From assembly GCA_964019165.1 (NCBI GenBank), contig OZ025278.1, positions 9,132,028 through 9,196,027 of the forward strand: a stretch of DNA of 64,000 bases, in the 5' to 3' direction. Below the pieces are notes generated by a model. That model saw only the letters and a program-made list of their open reading frames with translations, was not told where the DNA came from and ran no database searches. This document shows positions 1 through 13,351 of the stretch, one piece after another; within the stretch, counting starts at the first letter, position 1; each line of letters starts with the position of its first letter. A program made the position numbers and the translations under genes. Origin of the DNA: Mastigias papua (taxonomy: Eukaryota > Cnidaria > Scyphozoa > Rhizostomeae > Mastigiidae).

Positions 1-1280
1 TGGCGTAATCAGTTCATACAATTGTAATTAGGGGATAAATATCTTCCCTAATAATGCCTCCCAATGGGTAAGTTACCGTCATTTATTTCATCGGCTCTAA
101 AAATCCTTTTGGTGCAAGTTTTCCAATATGTATCAAAGCAATATCAAAAAATGGAGAGAAATTTGACGCTATAGAAGACAATAACGTGGGAAGAAAATGG
201 AAAAAAAATTACGATTAGTGGTATTTGGTGAAATATGCGAAAGTGACCAGACTATGATAATTTTGATGAAAAAGATAGCACTTTGAGAAGTGATTAAGTT
301 TTTGAAATCGATAACGGAAATTTTAGCGTAATAAAATAAGCCTGGTTGTGTAAATAAGTGCCCTATAATTTTCTCAGTTTGTTGCTTTTTGAATGGAGTA
401 GAAAGCGGCCCAAAGTTGTGGAGGCAAAACTTCTTCCTTTCGTTATCAAGAACGGTGGAAAAAGGGCCAAAACTGTACGTCCGTTACCAGACGTTAACTT
501 GAGTCCTGCTCATAGCAACTTTCCTGATGGAGCAATTATTAAAGCTAATGAATACCCTAAGCCGTTACTCAATTTTGTAAAATTCTCTGTGTGTAACTAC
601 AAACCACTGAACGAAATTGTTTTCACTACAGGTACTTTCCTACTTACTGCATTATATTCCAAAAATGTAAGTTACCGATTAAAGTTTTATTCAACCTCTT
701 TATTAAACCAAAAGTAAAAGTACATCGCACTAGAATTTCGCCAGCTTTTATGAAGAAGCCATTAGCAACGTGCGGTGGGTCTTTCGTAAGAATCGAGATT
801 ATGACGCTGATAGAAAATCGCTTCATAGAAATTGTGAATCAACAATGTGAATCAATGACACACTTCTGCCAATACCAGGAAAGTAGATTTATTGAGAATG
901 TCCATGCAACAGGGGAAAGGGCTGGGTCAATCTAGAGTTTAGAGTACAAATAGCGATACAACCCTTATACTATCTAATTCTTTAAACAAACACTTGAATC
1001 TTAAACAAACACTTGAATTTTTCACAATCTGTCTACTTCTTCCTCCGGTGCTGACATCACTGAGATGAATCGAAACGTTTCCGTATCAACTCGCTGAACT
1101 CATTTCGTGACTAGGTAATCCTCTTAAGCCCGAAATACACGGTCCTTTTCTACCTCTGTTTTCACTTAGTGGACATCAAAAACACTAGAAAACTAGAGTA
1201 TCTTTGACACATTCCATTTCCCGTTTTTAAAAGATGGACATGTTCAAAACTCAGGCGAAATCAGATAGGTTCTGATAAAA
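1..1280. other. AT-rich DNA without a recognisable gene
   Basis: No recognisable gene. A 119-codon open frame without an ATG (358-717, plus strand) matches no family I know, and its composition does not stand out. A 17-18 bp unit (TTAAACAAACACTTGAAT) is duplicated in tandem near 983-1018. A decayed motif resembling the CTGATGA...GAAACG pairs of the 47-48 kb hairpins lies near 1052-1080, but its core is interrupted. Confidence 0.5.
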
Positions 1281-1290
1281 GCCCGAAATA

Positions 1291-1550
1291 AAAGGTAAAG
1301 GTGAGTTCCATGCATGATTCCGCGCGTTGGGGGAGTGCCCGTTAGAGGGACACTTATCCAGAGCCCCCGGCATAGTGAGGTAGGGTGGCCAGCTCCTTTC
1401 CTCGCTGCTTTTAACTTCCCCAGTGTTGCCACCAGGTACCTATTTGGCCTGGGTGGACAGTGAGCGAGCATCCCAACTATGATCCAAGGGTTCGGCTCCA
1501 ACCATCGATGGCTTGCTCAGCTGTCAGGAGCTCTACCCGCTTGGCCACTC
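1291..1550 (-). mobile_element. tRNA-derived SINE with 10-bp target-site duplication
   Basis: Read on the minus strand, the element starts with a tRNA-like head. It has an A-box-like TGGCCAAGCGGGTAGAGC and, about 35 nt on, a B-box-like GGAGCCGAACCC. A central unrelated body follows, then a short CTTTACCTTT-type tail. The 10-bp direct repeat GCCCGAAATA sits exactly at both edges (1281-1290 and 1551-1560), as expected for target-primed insertion of about 260 bp. A third partial copy of that flank (about 1129) suggests the target was already repeated. The family is not identified. The tRNA head is closest to a serine/leucine-type box arrangement, which is inference. Confidence 0.7.
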
Positions 1551-2035
1551 GCCCGAAATACACCGGCCATTTTCACCTAATAGCCAAATAGAATTAGGAC
1601 AACTTGATGAATGATGGGTGTTTACAAGATCCTCTCGTACCCTTGTTGCTTCCTAAATAGATAGAGAAGTATGGACGATTGTATTTTCAAATACACAATA
1701 TTATGCCATTTCTCTTGCTATTTTCGTTCTTTTCATCAAAGGAAAACCAATGCAAAGTATATGTATTGCAAAGTATAAGTTTTGGTATTTGAAGTTAACT
1801 GCAAAAAGCAAAGGCGATTTCACCTGGAACACCTAGTTATTGTTAGGTAGGGCAATGGAAGCAGATTGCCCCGAGCCCCAAAGCCTGAGAAGGGGACCAG
1901 AGTCATGAAATAAAAATATGGTGATTGCATCAACTTTGAAATTTAATATTGACCTCATGAGGGGTCATATGTTTTTAAGGCAACAGGGCGAATGTGCACT
2001 TAAGGGTAACCGCGAAATATCTGTAAATTATATAT

Positions 2036-2273
2036 GAACTTACTCCTTACGACGCATAGAGTCGAAGCACACGATAAAACTTGCGGCACTACTTGTCAAC
2101 TTTGAAATCTGTTTCCATTACGAAACTTCCGTCCATTCCACAACTTACACTAGCCCTAACCCTGACCCATACCATACCCTATACAAAACCTAACCCCGAC
2201 CCTAAGTAAATGGTAAGTAGTGTCGCACATTTTATCGTCTGTTTCGACTGCATGCATCATAAGGAGTAAATTC
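2036..2273. mobile_element. MITE with about 60-bp terminal inverted repeats
   Basis: The left arm (2036-2095) and right arm (2215-2273) are inverted copies at roughly 80 percent identity, sharing TTACTCCTTA, AGTCGAA, GACGATAAAA/ACGATAAAA and the CACTACTT core. The 120-bp middle is rich in degenerate telomere-like CCCTAA/CCTAACCC units. No open reading frame is present, so this is a non-autonomous DNA element. I could not define a convincing target duplication because the flanks are TA-rich, and the superfamily is unassigned. Confidence 0.65.
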
Positions 2274-5200
2274 TTATAGAAATTAAGACGGTTTGGAGGT
2301 TACCCTAAACTCCATATCAGCCCAACAGACCTGCAAATCGATGGCAAAGATGTTGAATGCTTGCAGAAGGAATATGCAGGCTTAAAAATCCTATATAGAC
2401 TTGATTGAATATGTAGAGTCAGAAAGTGGCACTTATGAACGCACGGAAAGTCCTGCTATTTGTATAAGACAATGCTGTAACAGCATGACTGAAATAGTAC
2501 GCGGACTGAGATATTCGTAAATTATTAAAGACTTATAAAATACCGGTGAATTATAGCAGCGGTTCAGCTTTCTAAATCCAGCTGCTTGCAGTTCAGACAT
2601 TGCTATTGTATCTCCAACAATGAATGAATTTGTAGATAAACAATCATGTGCCTCATACTCGCAGCTGGGACAGCATACCTCCCAAGCGAAAGTGCGCAGC
2701 ACTAACCTTACGCTGCGAAGGAAGCCTAAGTGAAACAAAGATAAAATACTGTGGAAGAGTTTCAAGTCTTCCATGCAAAATAAGGAGGTGTTTCGGGCAA
2801 TTCGGTCAGTTTTAGGCCATTTCACAATCAACCCTAACTATAATTGTCTGTAACTTCATTACAGCTAAATTGTTTGCAAGGCAGATTAATACCGTAGGAG
2901 CTAGTTGAATCGCAACGCTGGCCAGTACAACCTTATTTGCCGTACCTACCTATGATATAAATAAGCTTTGTTTTGACAAGTATAAGTTTGTTTTTAGCGC
3001 TTTGTTTTCAACTACGAAGTGAGCCCTTTGTGCAGAGTGAGAATTCCTTCGCAGAGCAGGGTTGGTGCTATGCAGTTTCAATTGGGAGGTATAAGCCCCT
3101 AGCTGCGTGTGTGTCTTTTAGCATCCGCTATTATTCATTCTAAAATCCTCCCTTATCAAAAGGAGGTTGAAGCAATATGTTTAATAAACAGCAAAATAGC
3201 AAAGCAATCAAAATACCAAAATGGTAATGAAACTGAATAAAATATAATTTAACAAAAACAGAAAAACAAGAAAACAACATTGTAATAGTTGCCGTCTTTG
3301 CAGCGAGTTCTTTTACCCACCAGACATAATTGGCCAATCATAATCAAGATCGTGTAATGGTCATGTGACGTGTTGCAGTGTTTTATTGATACTCCAAGCA
3401 GCTCAGAAATCCTTCACACAACGATCAATCTACCAAAGGAGTACGTTAGCTCTCTGGTTTAGCAAACAATAGAATTTTTGTTAGTTCAATGTCCTCCGCA
3501 CGTTATTTGGCGAATATTCGTACGATATTATCAGCGTGAAATTCCGCAGTTGTGTCTCTTTGAGGATGTTCTGAACTTACTCATTTGTTTATATGACAGC
3601 ATAATTTCCTTCTTCGTCATTCCCACTATGAAGAACATGTCTCCTTTTCCAGCCACCTTTCACCATGTCTATTGGAGTAGAAGGAGCATACATTAACTTC
3701 TAAACTCCTACATCTGGCGACTGGCGCTTACAGACATGGCACGAGATGAGAAATTCCCTTTGAGACATTCTATTGATTCTATTGCTGCATTGAACACTTT
3801 GAAGAAAAAGCTTGTGTTTTCTTCTAATTCTATACATTCCTCCTATCTCTCCACTATTTTTCTTGTTCTTTTCTAATCATAATTTTTCTTGGAAATACTA
3901 AATCATAATTTATAGAGCATTTTTGCCACTAAAACGAAACTCATCTGAAAATTTGCCACTTTGATACCTTAGCTAATCTGGTGAGAGTGAGGTTGGCTGC
4001 ATTGCCCCTTTCCCAACAATTCATGATAAAATCGAATCTGTTATGTTAGAGGACTCTAATTTTGTATGTCCAACCAATTTAAGAAGCATTAGACATTTTT
4101 GTGCCACCTTTCCATAATTTCGGAAACCCATTTTTCCTCCAATGATTTAACAAGTTTCCAATGCAGCATTTTTTATGTGGCAAATCTTATGGACATATAA
4201 ATGACGATGTTTTGTGTTTAGTTTTCATTATCACTGCAGTTTATTCACTACATTAAGAAACTTTTAAGAAACATATAGAACTGAAATGCAGCCAAAAATT
4301 AAGAAATTTTGCAAATAAGACTCGAGTCAGGTTTTTTATAAAAGAAGAAGCGCATACTGCTTACACGTAGCATTCATTTACAGGGCATCCGAAGAGGTCA
4401 AAGAGTCGGGATATGATGATACATATTTGGTTCAGAATATTTCTAAGTCCCATACAGCAGAGAGGACAAGAAATTTAGGAGCAGAGAATTTTTCTTCAAC
4501 TTTTTTCATACTATCAGGGATGCTGCGAAACAGTCTTCGCTGGGTGGGGGTGGGGACTAAAAGCTTACTTGACCAAGGCATATTTGCATGAAATTCTTAA
4601 CTTATAAAACAGCTGAATGCAACGAAATTAATGAAGTGAATTGAAACAATAAATTTAATCTAAAATAATAATAATTTAGCTCCCGTAGATATTTATTCGA
4701 CATTTTTGCTTGAGATTTTTCAAACACTTATCAACCATGCTAATGGTCTACACTGTCTGCAGAAAAATTGTAGTGGCTGCAGCCGTTATTAAAGCGGGAG
4801 GTAATGAGAAATGGGGCCTGGGGGCGAAGCCCCCGAAAGCTTTTAGAATCACGCCTTTTTGATCTTATAGAAGAACACTCTCTAAATGTAGATACACCCT
4901 TTCTAAATAGAAGGAAAAGACGAAATAAATGCCATATGCGTGTGAGACAGTTTAATAGATTTAATATTTCCTGATATGAAAGTGAAAAGAGACGCTAAAG
5001 AGCCACAGAATTTTATAGAATGCAATGAGTATGCTAAAGAAAAGAAACCTGAAGAAATTAAAGAGACCAAGAATGAACGGGAGCAAAGCAAGATGTCAGA
5101 ATGATGGGGTCATATTTAGCTTTACGTAAACTAGAAAGCGAGATTCAAGACTGAGCAAATGGCCTCTACCAGAATTTGGTTTCCATATAAACAAAATTTA

Positions 5201-8182
5201 TGTGAAAGTTTTTGCCAAATAGCAATTGGGGGTGTAGACCCCTACACTCCCCGGTCCATGCATACGGTGTACATTAAACTTAGGTCGCTTACTATAGCTA
5301 ACTTGAAATCATGAACTTTACAAGAACTCTACAAAATCCAATTTGAAGTGCTTGGAAATCGCTGGATGACAAAAAGTGCAGATTGAAGCTCCACAGCCCC
5401 CCTCCCTCCAAGTGACGCCGTGTTTGCTAATGCATTGATTTTGAATGAAAATGAGAAAAATTTAGGCTCATTTAATGAATTTCTGAGCAAACAGCGGCAT
5501 GTTTGATATAAATTTACACTGGCTGTCACAAGCTGAGTAGAATAAAAACTGAGGCAGTAATTTGGCGACGTGGTGGTTTCGAAGTTTACTATCTCAAAGA
5601 AACTTGTGTTTCGTTACGGTGACAACAAAGGTGGGCGGCAATGGCAAATGTCATTTCGAATAAAAGACTAGTCACTCTTTTCGTTTCATCTTGCCTTCAA
5701 TAAAATATGTTCAGGGAACCGAACAGTGTCACAATTTGGCCTTTGGAAGGAATATAGTAAGACATTTGTCAATGGTAGCGCTACCTCTGTTCTTTGGCAA
5801 CTCTTGAAAATAGAGACATCCGGCTTTTATCGTGGAAACGGAGAGGTCTGTCAATCCAATGACATTTGGCTATTTTTAAATTTACAAACGTCGATTTCGT
5901 CAAGTATTACTCATGATGTTTATGTTTGCTGACTATTACGTACAGGTCCAGACATCCATGTAAATGCATAGTTAATGATGAAAATACAATCAACGACATT
6001 GTATACTAACAAAATCAAAAATCGAAGAAGCGCTATATGATATTATGAAGAACCGCTGTATGATATTATGAAACTCATCAATCTATTTGTTTATTTCTTT
6101 ATTGATGTATTTATTGGTTTTAGTTTGACATTTACATTATAATGTTTGATATTAGCGGCAATCATCGAAATGAATAATACTCTTCTGTGCCTAATTGATG
6201 TGGGGTCGGAATTAGCAGTGGGTTGGAATTTTCTAGAAAATTCAATTAGCAGGGGGGTTGGGATTAGTGGGGACGAATATATGCTATCACGTGGTACATT
6301 AACTTAAAAAGATTGTTCTATGCTGGTTCGTTTTCTTTATTGCGCAGCAAGATTCCCTAAAGTTTATGACTTCGATACTTCGGTACAAAATTCAATTGGA
6401 ACAAATGTTAACTGAACAATTATATTACTATGAAAACAGAAAGTAATGTATTAAATTTGCAACAGTCAGTTAAAAAAATTGATACAAACGATTCTTGCCA
6501 AGAGGAATTAGTCTTGTTTCAATTATGTTGCACACTTAGTCCTCGAAAATTGATTGTCGGGGGTCCTAATAAAAGCCGGGGGGACGTTGGAAAAATTTTC
6601 AAAAACTTATTATCGGGGGATGACAATTAGATACCATAGAGTAGGTATTTAGTAAATCTACAATGTTGTAACGAAATTTTGTTGCATTACATCTTGCCCT
6701 GCCAAAGGTTGCGAAAATTTTGCAAAACAGCCCTGCTGAAAATTAGCAGCCAATACAAAAAATTTTGACAGACATCCTATTTGCAGGTTTGACAAGACCA
6801 TTCATCTTCCATGCATTTTTAACACATTCCGCACGTGTACTGCGTATTTCATTGTGCTTGCAGACAACGATGTGAGAATATGCACACGTCACAATTCGTT
6901 ATTTCAAACGATGAATACCCTTTCGTTTTCATTTCGCGATAGTCATACTTCTCTTTGGTAAAATTTGATGAACGTTATACTATCATAAAAACTATTGGAC
7001 TTAAGTTTGAAATTTGTGATCAATTCAGTATTAAGGAAAACAAACATTTTAGATTCTGTATGTTGCATATTTTATCATGCTCGAAAGTTGGCGTCGAAAG
7101 TAAACATATGATCGATGAAACTATTTAAAAATGCAATTTTAAATATTTTTTATTAATGTCTACTACCAAGAGAACTTTGGCAAAGATTTGGGTTTCTGAA
7201 TAATAAAAGTAGGCAGTGCTAAACAGGAAGAGCGAGGTTGTGAATTCTGCATGATCACAGACATATTTTAAAGGCGATGAGATCACTTCCCTGTCTTATA
7301 TTGCCGAGGTCACGTTAAAGTGCGGTTGTAGATAAGAAGGCTGAAATCTCCGGGAAAGAATCATAGTGCCTGCAGATGTTTGCCACATTTACACAGAAAT
7401 ATTGCGATTTCTAAGCACATTAACAAGATTGCTGACGCAATAACATGCTTTCATGTCCACTTCTATTCCGCCTTTTTCCATGAAATGAAAGAACCCGGCT
7501 AATTACAATTTTTCTACTATGTAAATAGCCAGAGGTACATAAATTGCACGTGGTACCGCAATCAATCAGTCAATTCTAAGCAGCGCAAGACGCACGGTAA
7601 GGAGAAACCACCACAAGATACAAATTAACAAGGTAGGTGGTTAAGTTCTTGTACTAGGAAATACTGCATACCGTAGGATGTGACTATTGTCAGTGTAATG
7701 GCTATTCATATTTGTCATATCGCAGCAGTGTTTGAAATTTAACCATCACTACCTATCAATTTTTAACGCATAAAATTACTCTCTCGTAATGTACTTAAAA
7801 CTTTTAAAATGTAACGATTCTAGAGAAATAGTTTTGATAGAATGTTTCGCTAATGAACATCTTTTTAAGTATCAGATGATCGATAAAGCAACGTTCGCTT
7901 TATCATCTATACGAGGTTCTTTGATGCTTTGGAAACTCAAAAAGCCCATGTTAACGTGGTAGGGCTTGAATATAGCACTGGAAAGGAAGTATAACATATT
8001 ATATGCACTTGTTGTTCATAATGAACCTAGCAAAGGCCGGGCTATTATCGTGCCTTATTTTTACACTTATTTTGACCACGCTGTAGTTCTGACCATTCCT
8101 TAATAGTTCCCGAAGTTGAAAGTGCACAGCTTTATGGCTCTATCGAAACAATTGTACCATAGTGTCTTTTTAAATTGCCCAT
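2274..8182. other. Long AT-rich stretch, nothing recognised
   Basis: About 5.9 kb with only short random-looking frames and no motif I can assign. Minor items: a local hairpin CCTCCCTTATCAAAAGGAGG near 3148, and a 26-bp tandem duplication containing GCTATATGATATTATGAAGAA near 6026-6075. No TE coding similarity was visible on either strand. Confidence 0.4.
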
Positions 8183-8516
8183 TTCTCTGTGAGTAGATTA
8201 CAATGATACCATCATTTAACACCTAGCTCAAAATTGCCAGGTGTTATTGAGTTATCACCAACAAGCATGATTACCCGCTTTGTTCGCTAAGTGGTATAGG
8301 GGCGATGATTGGGGTTAAGGTTAGTATTTAAATTATCTCAAATTATTGGAATTTGATCTATTTCATTGCTATATTGAAGGTAGCAGAAATGGATGACATA
8401 TTGATGGTTGGTACTATGTAAGCACTAAATCTGGCCCCCGCCCTTTGCTAGCTCTCCGAAAATTTGAGCTATTTTGGTAAATTATAGTACTATCGTAATC
8501 TACTCACCGAGAGAGC
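8183..8516. mobile_element. Possible short MITE bounded by about 28-bp inverted repeats
   Basis: The left end TCTCTGTGAGTAGATTAC (about 8183-8210) is an inverted near-copy of the right end (about 8490-8516). Both continue into ATGATACC/ATAGTACT. The interior is non-coding and again contains a GGTTAAGGTTAG telomere-like run. No target duplication could be fixed, so the element call is tentative. Confidence 0.35.
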
Positions 8517-10031
8517 TATCGAATAGTGTATAGTTTGTTAGACCGTCTATTTCTAGGAGAGGTACGATTCTCCGATAGCGCCCTTTTGCTTCCCATTCCA
8601 CAAATTTTGTTTGTGTTCCACCGGACTGACTGACGCATATCCAAGAACCGAGGGGCAAGTAGGATGGCTCTCTCGTTTGGTACTCGACAGTATCACCTTC
8701 AGTCGGGAACCGTACTTCTATATCTAAAGACGCGCAACTATAAATCGGATCCTGGGGGGTCTAGCCCTTTTCCTTTCCTCAAAAAGTAAAAGTGCCCTTT
8801 TTCTTGGAGTGTCTTGGAACTGTTCATTGTATTTTTGTTAAAGTAGATCTGCTTTCTATTTTGTTACACATGGAAGTAATGAAACCCTGAAACTTTCCAT
8901 ACAATTTTATTTGCTTCCTATGCTGAAAATATAGATTCAAGATGCATTCTCAGTAAAAAGTGTTAAGTGTGCCCTTTTTGCTGACTAGACCTTCCCTCAA
9001 AACAGTCGTAGTTGCGCACCTGAATTACCTACCAAACTAATGGGGAAAACTATCTTCAATCCTCAATAGTAAGAACTTGTACAGCTCATTATTTTCAAGG
9101 ATACTGCTGTCAGTCTCAATCACCACAGCAGTATTTTATTGGCATGTTCGTATTGCTGCCAAACCTACAGATGTACTGGTTTGTGTCTCTAGCAGTACAG
9201 TGAGTCTGTGGCTTTTTTGTAAACCACAATTTCTATAGCAATGGCAATTAAATAAGGCTATAGCAATGGGAATTAAAATCCTGCCAGTTAGGCCCAATGA
9301 AAATGTGGCTTATTTATCATGATCTCAAGTGAGAACAATAATAGACACCGTAAATAATCGACTTCTTGGGGGTCGCAATTATCATCGTAACAGAGAAACG
9401 CAGCAGGTTTTACCACGATTTCACACCAATAATGTTCGCACAGTTATAATCCTTGGCTTAAAACCCAGATATTACTGCTCCGTGAAAATATTATGAGATA
9501 GCAGAACGTGAAAGAAATATAACTTTTGTGAGATCTTGTGTAGGCCGGCTTTATACGATGCCGATGTCTTCTATATTACGTACTTCCACAACCTGGACCA
9601 AAGTAATGTGAGTCACATAGGTGGGGGGGGGGGGGGGGGGAGTGGCAGATTTCTCGTCTGGCCTTTGCAAAGTGACTGGACTTACTACCAGTGGCATGAC
9701 CAGGGTACATTAAGTTGGCATAAGAGAATGAGGGTGATTGGGGGGTTTTGTCAACAGTGGCGCTTTGCTTTCGCTGGAATTGCATTTCCCAAATGCCGCA
9801 CTTGCCATTAGAGAAAAAGCCTTGTTTATTTAAAAAATTAACAGATGTAAGAATGAGAAAGAAAGGGCAACCCAGCAACCAATGGCAATGGGAACGAAGT
9901 CAATAAGTCACGGTACATAGGAGGATATGAATGAAGATCGTGTGTAGTAAAGAATAGGGCTAAAGAAAATGCACATGTATAGATAGAAGTATATATGAGA
10001 GAAATGATAATTGTTGTGGATAAAGGTACGA
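8517..10031. other. Non-coding DNA with an 18-nt G run
   Basis: No gene recognised. A homopolymer of 18 G residues lies at 9623-9640. A near-duplicated TATAGCAATGGCAATTAAA-like unit occurs at about 9234-9275. Confidence 0.4.
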
Positions 10032-10039
10032 TTCGCCAG

Positions 10040-10312
10040 CAGTGGTGTAGAAGTAAATTGATAGCTAGGGGGGCTCATTGCGTATCCGATTTTTTATAAG
10101 AAACTATAATACTGAGAATTTTTATAAGAAACTGAGAGAGTGGTCTGGCGAGGAAAGCTATAATACTTGTTATACAGTTATAATACTGTAATACTTACAG
10201 TTATTGTTGTAAGTATAATACAGTTATTGCTTAATAATATTTGTTTCATTTTAATACCATTTTCCGAGCAGGACACGAATGGCCCCCGGCGCCCCCTTCT
10301 TCTACACCACTG
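10040..10312. mobile_element. hAT-type MITE with 14-bp TIRs and 8-bp TSD
   Basis: The left end CAGTGGTGTAGAAG is matched perfectly by its inverted copy CTTCTACACCACTG at the right end. The 8-bp sequence TTCGCCAG directly flanks both sides (10032-10039 and 10313-10320). CAG-starting termini with an 8-bp duplication are the hallmark of hAT-superfamily elements. The 273-bp interior is non-coding, with AT-rich short repeats (TATAATACT units) and a GC-rich subterminal GGCCCCCGGCGCCC. It must depend on a transposase elsewhere. Confidence 0.85.
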
Positions 10313-10604
10313 TTCGCCAGCTATCAACCTGAGATCAGCTTCTCGGGGATTTGTTCATAATACACTTTAATGATCATAGCCCCCCTAGCATCCCATTGGG
10401 ATGCTATCATACCAGATGAGGAACAGAAGTAGCATCAGAAAATGTATAGTGTAGAGAAAAACATATATATGAATGGTAATATGATGAACGACTAGCGAAC
10501 TGCGATATATATTCAGCACTGTAATAGGGAAAAGATGTCTGATAAGGTATAGGGTAGAGAATGAAACCGTGAAAAGATCCAACATTATTGATAATTGAGT
10601 CATA

Positions 10605-12260
10605 TTATGTATTTGGTCTAGTAGACTTTGCGTGAATAATTAAATGTTTAATGTTTGTGCTCCTTTCAAATGTTACAATGGGTGGAGCTGATACTATGCC
10701 TCACAAGTCATCGTCGTCGTCTTGGGTGATGTGCCAATGTTCATGTAATATCTGTCCGATTCATGCAGTATCCAGAGTAAATGGAATAATGACGGGTAGT
10801 TTGTCTCAAGAATCCCGTGAATGGGGGTTGTAAGAGATCATCTCGCGATAATGACTGAATCTTGGAAAAGAGTCTGTTTATGAGGCCAGTAATATAGCCC
10901 CGTTTGATAAGTATTGTAGATAGTAGTTGTAAATGGAAGTCCAGATCGTCATCATAGGAGATAATGCGACGGTATTTCAGAGCTTGACTGTATATGATAC
11001 CTGCTTTGCAAGTAGGGGATGGAAAGAATAAGCATGTAGAAATGATGGAATATCAGTTGGTTTCTTGTACAAAGTCGTGTGAAGTCCGTTACCTCGGTTG
11101 AGAATCAGTATATCTAAGAACAGTACATTGTCTACTGAGTACGGCATTTCAAATTTTATAATGGGGGTGTGTATTTGTCACATGTTCAAAGAAAATCCGT
11201 AGTTCATCAACACCGCGAGTCCAATTAGCAAAAATTTCATCTAAAAAACGAAACGACACGAGTGGCTTCTTCCCCAGGGAATGAATTGAGTATATGACGC
11301 TCTATAGAGTCCATGAAAATATTGGTATAATTAGGAGCAAATGGTGATCCCATAGCAGTCACATGTGTTTGTAGATGAAAACTGTCTAAAAATTGAAAGT
11401 ACCTGCAAAACATTTGATTTCGCGCAAAATATGCTTTGTTTCTTGTATATAAGATTGAATTTGGTTAACAATTGGTTTGAGATAACAAACAATATATATA
11501 GAAAGGTTGGTTGTTTGTGATTTACATGGACCGTTTAGGGACGCCAGATTTGTTTATTTTCGGCAGCAAGTAAAATAATGGTATTCTGGAATTATTGCTA
11601 GGGTCTAGAAACGCAAACAGTGAGGAGTCTATATGATATTGTTGGTAAAGAAATGTTATAAAAGTTGAAATCTCAACACTTTTGATGGCTCATGGGGTTG
11701 CGATCCAATTGTCTGTAATAATTACGTTCAATATAAGTGACGCAGTCCCAAAAAAAATTTTTACCGTCCTTGTCAGCTTGTTTGATAATAAGATTGCTTT
11801 TGGTACATAGGTCATGTAGAGCTACCTTGTCGTCTCTAGAAAGGCTATCGATATGGGGAGACGGCTTGTGTTGTATACATGTTGAAGATATGTGTGACTG
11901 TGGTTGCTGTTATTGTCCAAAATAAGTGGTGCCCATTTCGAATTAACACTTAGAGGGTTAAAACCGTGATCAGGTGTATTTCGATGAAAATATCTCAAAT
12001 GCATTCGCCTGCGGAATCGTTGAAATCTTGATGTGATTTCATGTACAGAGATGGGCTTCCGTGTAGGTATGAAGCCTAAACCCTTAGATAAAATATTGAT
12101 ATGTAATTGTGATAAATCCATATCGTTGAGATTATGCACTAGTTCTGTTTTATCGGTAGTATTCAATATGAAGCGATATAATGCTTTCTTGTAGGATTTC
12201 TTCTTAGACGTTCTTTGGCTTCGTTAACGCTTAATCAGAGCTATGTTTCTAAGTTTGTCA
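10605..12260 (-). mobile_element. Penelope-like element (PLE) RT region, degenerate
   Basis: Minus-strand translation shows PLE-type reverse transcriptase blocks in order but in several frames. First comes an N-terminal block with LSKGLGFIPT (about 12090), then IIKQADK (about 11780) and FYLLPKINK (about 11560). These are followed by AMGSPFAPNYTNIFM (about 11340), a palm block ending in TTLYKKPTD (about 11060) and a thumb-region APPIVTFER (about 10690). PLEs are retroelements whose RT is related to telomerase and is normally followed by a GIY-YIG endonuclease. No GIY-YIG domain was seen downstream on this strand, so the copy is 3'-incomplete. Frameshifts and stops make it a pseudogene. Confidence 0.75.
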
Positions 12261-13351
12261 ACCTTAGCCATATGATGTAGGCTATTTGCTATGCATTGAC
12301 GATTGAATAGGCAAAAAAACAATAAACGAATAATTGCTCACTGTCAAAAATTGAGTCATGTTTAAGCAATAGAGAACGTAAAATAATAGTGTAAGGCTAA
12401 GTTGAACAATAGTATATGTAAAAACATGCTTCGAATGTATTTTTCAAAATCAAAATAGGATGGAATAGTGTGCATGTAGTATTTTGGCTCAACATATAGA
12501 AGATGTTAGACTATGATCCCAAAAATATCATGTTTTGTCGGTAGAGATGGATAAAACTGCTGAATCAAAATCGGAAATGATATAGGTCTCTAGGTAAAAA
12601 TCTCGGTTTAGAAAAGAAAGAGGTAAAGTATTTAATCGAAAAAGTGTGAAGACGTATGTTAATTTACTTAGTAGAAAACCATATGTATGTAGGGGAAAAC
12701 GAACCGTGAATGGATGTTCTAATCCTGAAGTTGGGTGGGGGAACGAAAACTATAGATAAATGTTGCATTGCCTAATTCAAAGCAACACAAAGTTACGTAT
12801 ATTAATCAGGAATGATAGATAGTCAAGTAAATTGATATAGGTATAGACTATTTGGATATAATTGAGGAAATATTAATTGTACTTAATACACGATATTGTG
12901 TGGAACCGTATAAATATAATTGGTGAAAATGCTGTTTTTATATCACGAAATGGCCTGAATAAGTGTCTACCTGGAGCTCGTCATATTCTTGAATATAATG
13001 CAAGTAAGTAAAAACCTTCCTGTATTGCGCAAGATTGAGTAAAAACATTTGTGTAAGTATAAGAAAAAGAGCAAAATTGAATTAATATCGTAGAAAATCA
13101 CTTGCATTTGGATGGTAAAATGTCAGATGTGTACCACCATAAAGTTCGTAAGGGGTACATGAATCCTTTAGGCTAATTGACTAAAAATCTTATGGAATAC
13201 GTGCTTCAATCATATAGCTAGAATGAGCGTAGATGCCAAAGTTGATTATGAAATGAAGGTAAATTGATCAGATGAGAAATTAAGTAGACAAAATCAGAAA
13301 ATGCGGTAGATAGGTATAACGCACCTAAGGACAACTGCAAAAGGAATAGAA
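12261..13351. other. AT-rich spacer between PLE RT and upstream frame
   Basis: No protein motif recognised on either strand. If the frame at 13352-13858 belongs to the PLE at 10605-12260, this would be internal or 5' non-coding sequence of that element. That is inference. Confidence 0.35.

Noticed and set aside
358..717. 119-codon frame near the window start
   Set aside because: No ATG, no recognised motif, and overlapping alternatives of similar length. Too weak to call a gene.
1052..1080. Hammerhead-like CTGAGATGAATCGAAACG
   Set aside because: The CUGAnGA core is broken by extra bases and no stems I or III can be drawn. At best a decayed relative.
9623..9640. 18-nt G run as a quadruplex regulatory element
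   Set aside because: A single homopolymer with no gene nearby. Recorded as a simple repeat only.
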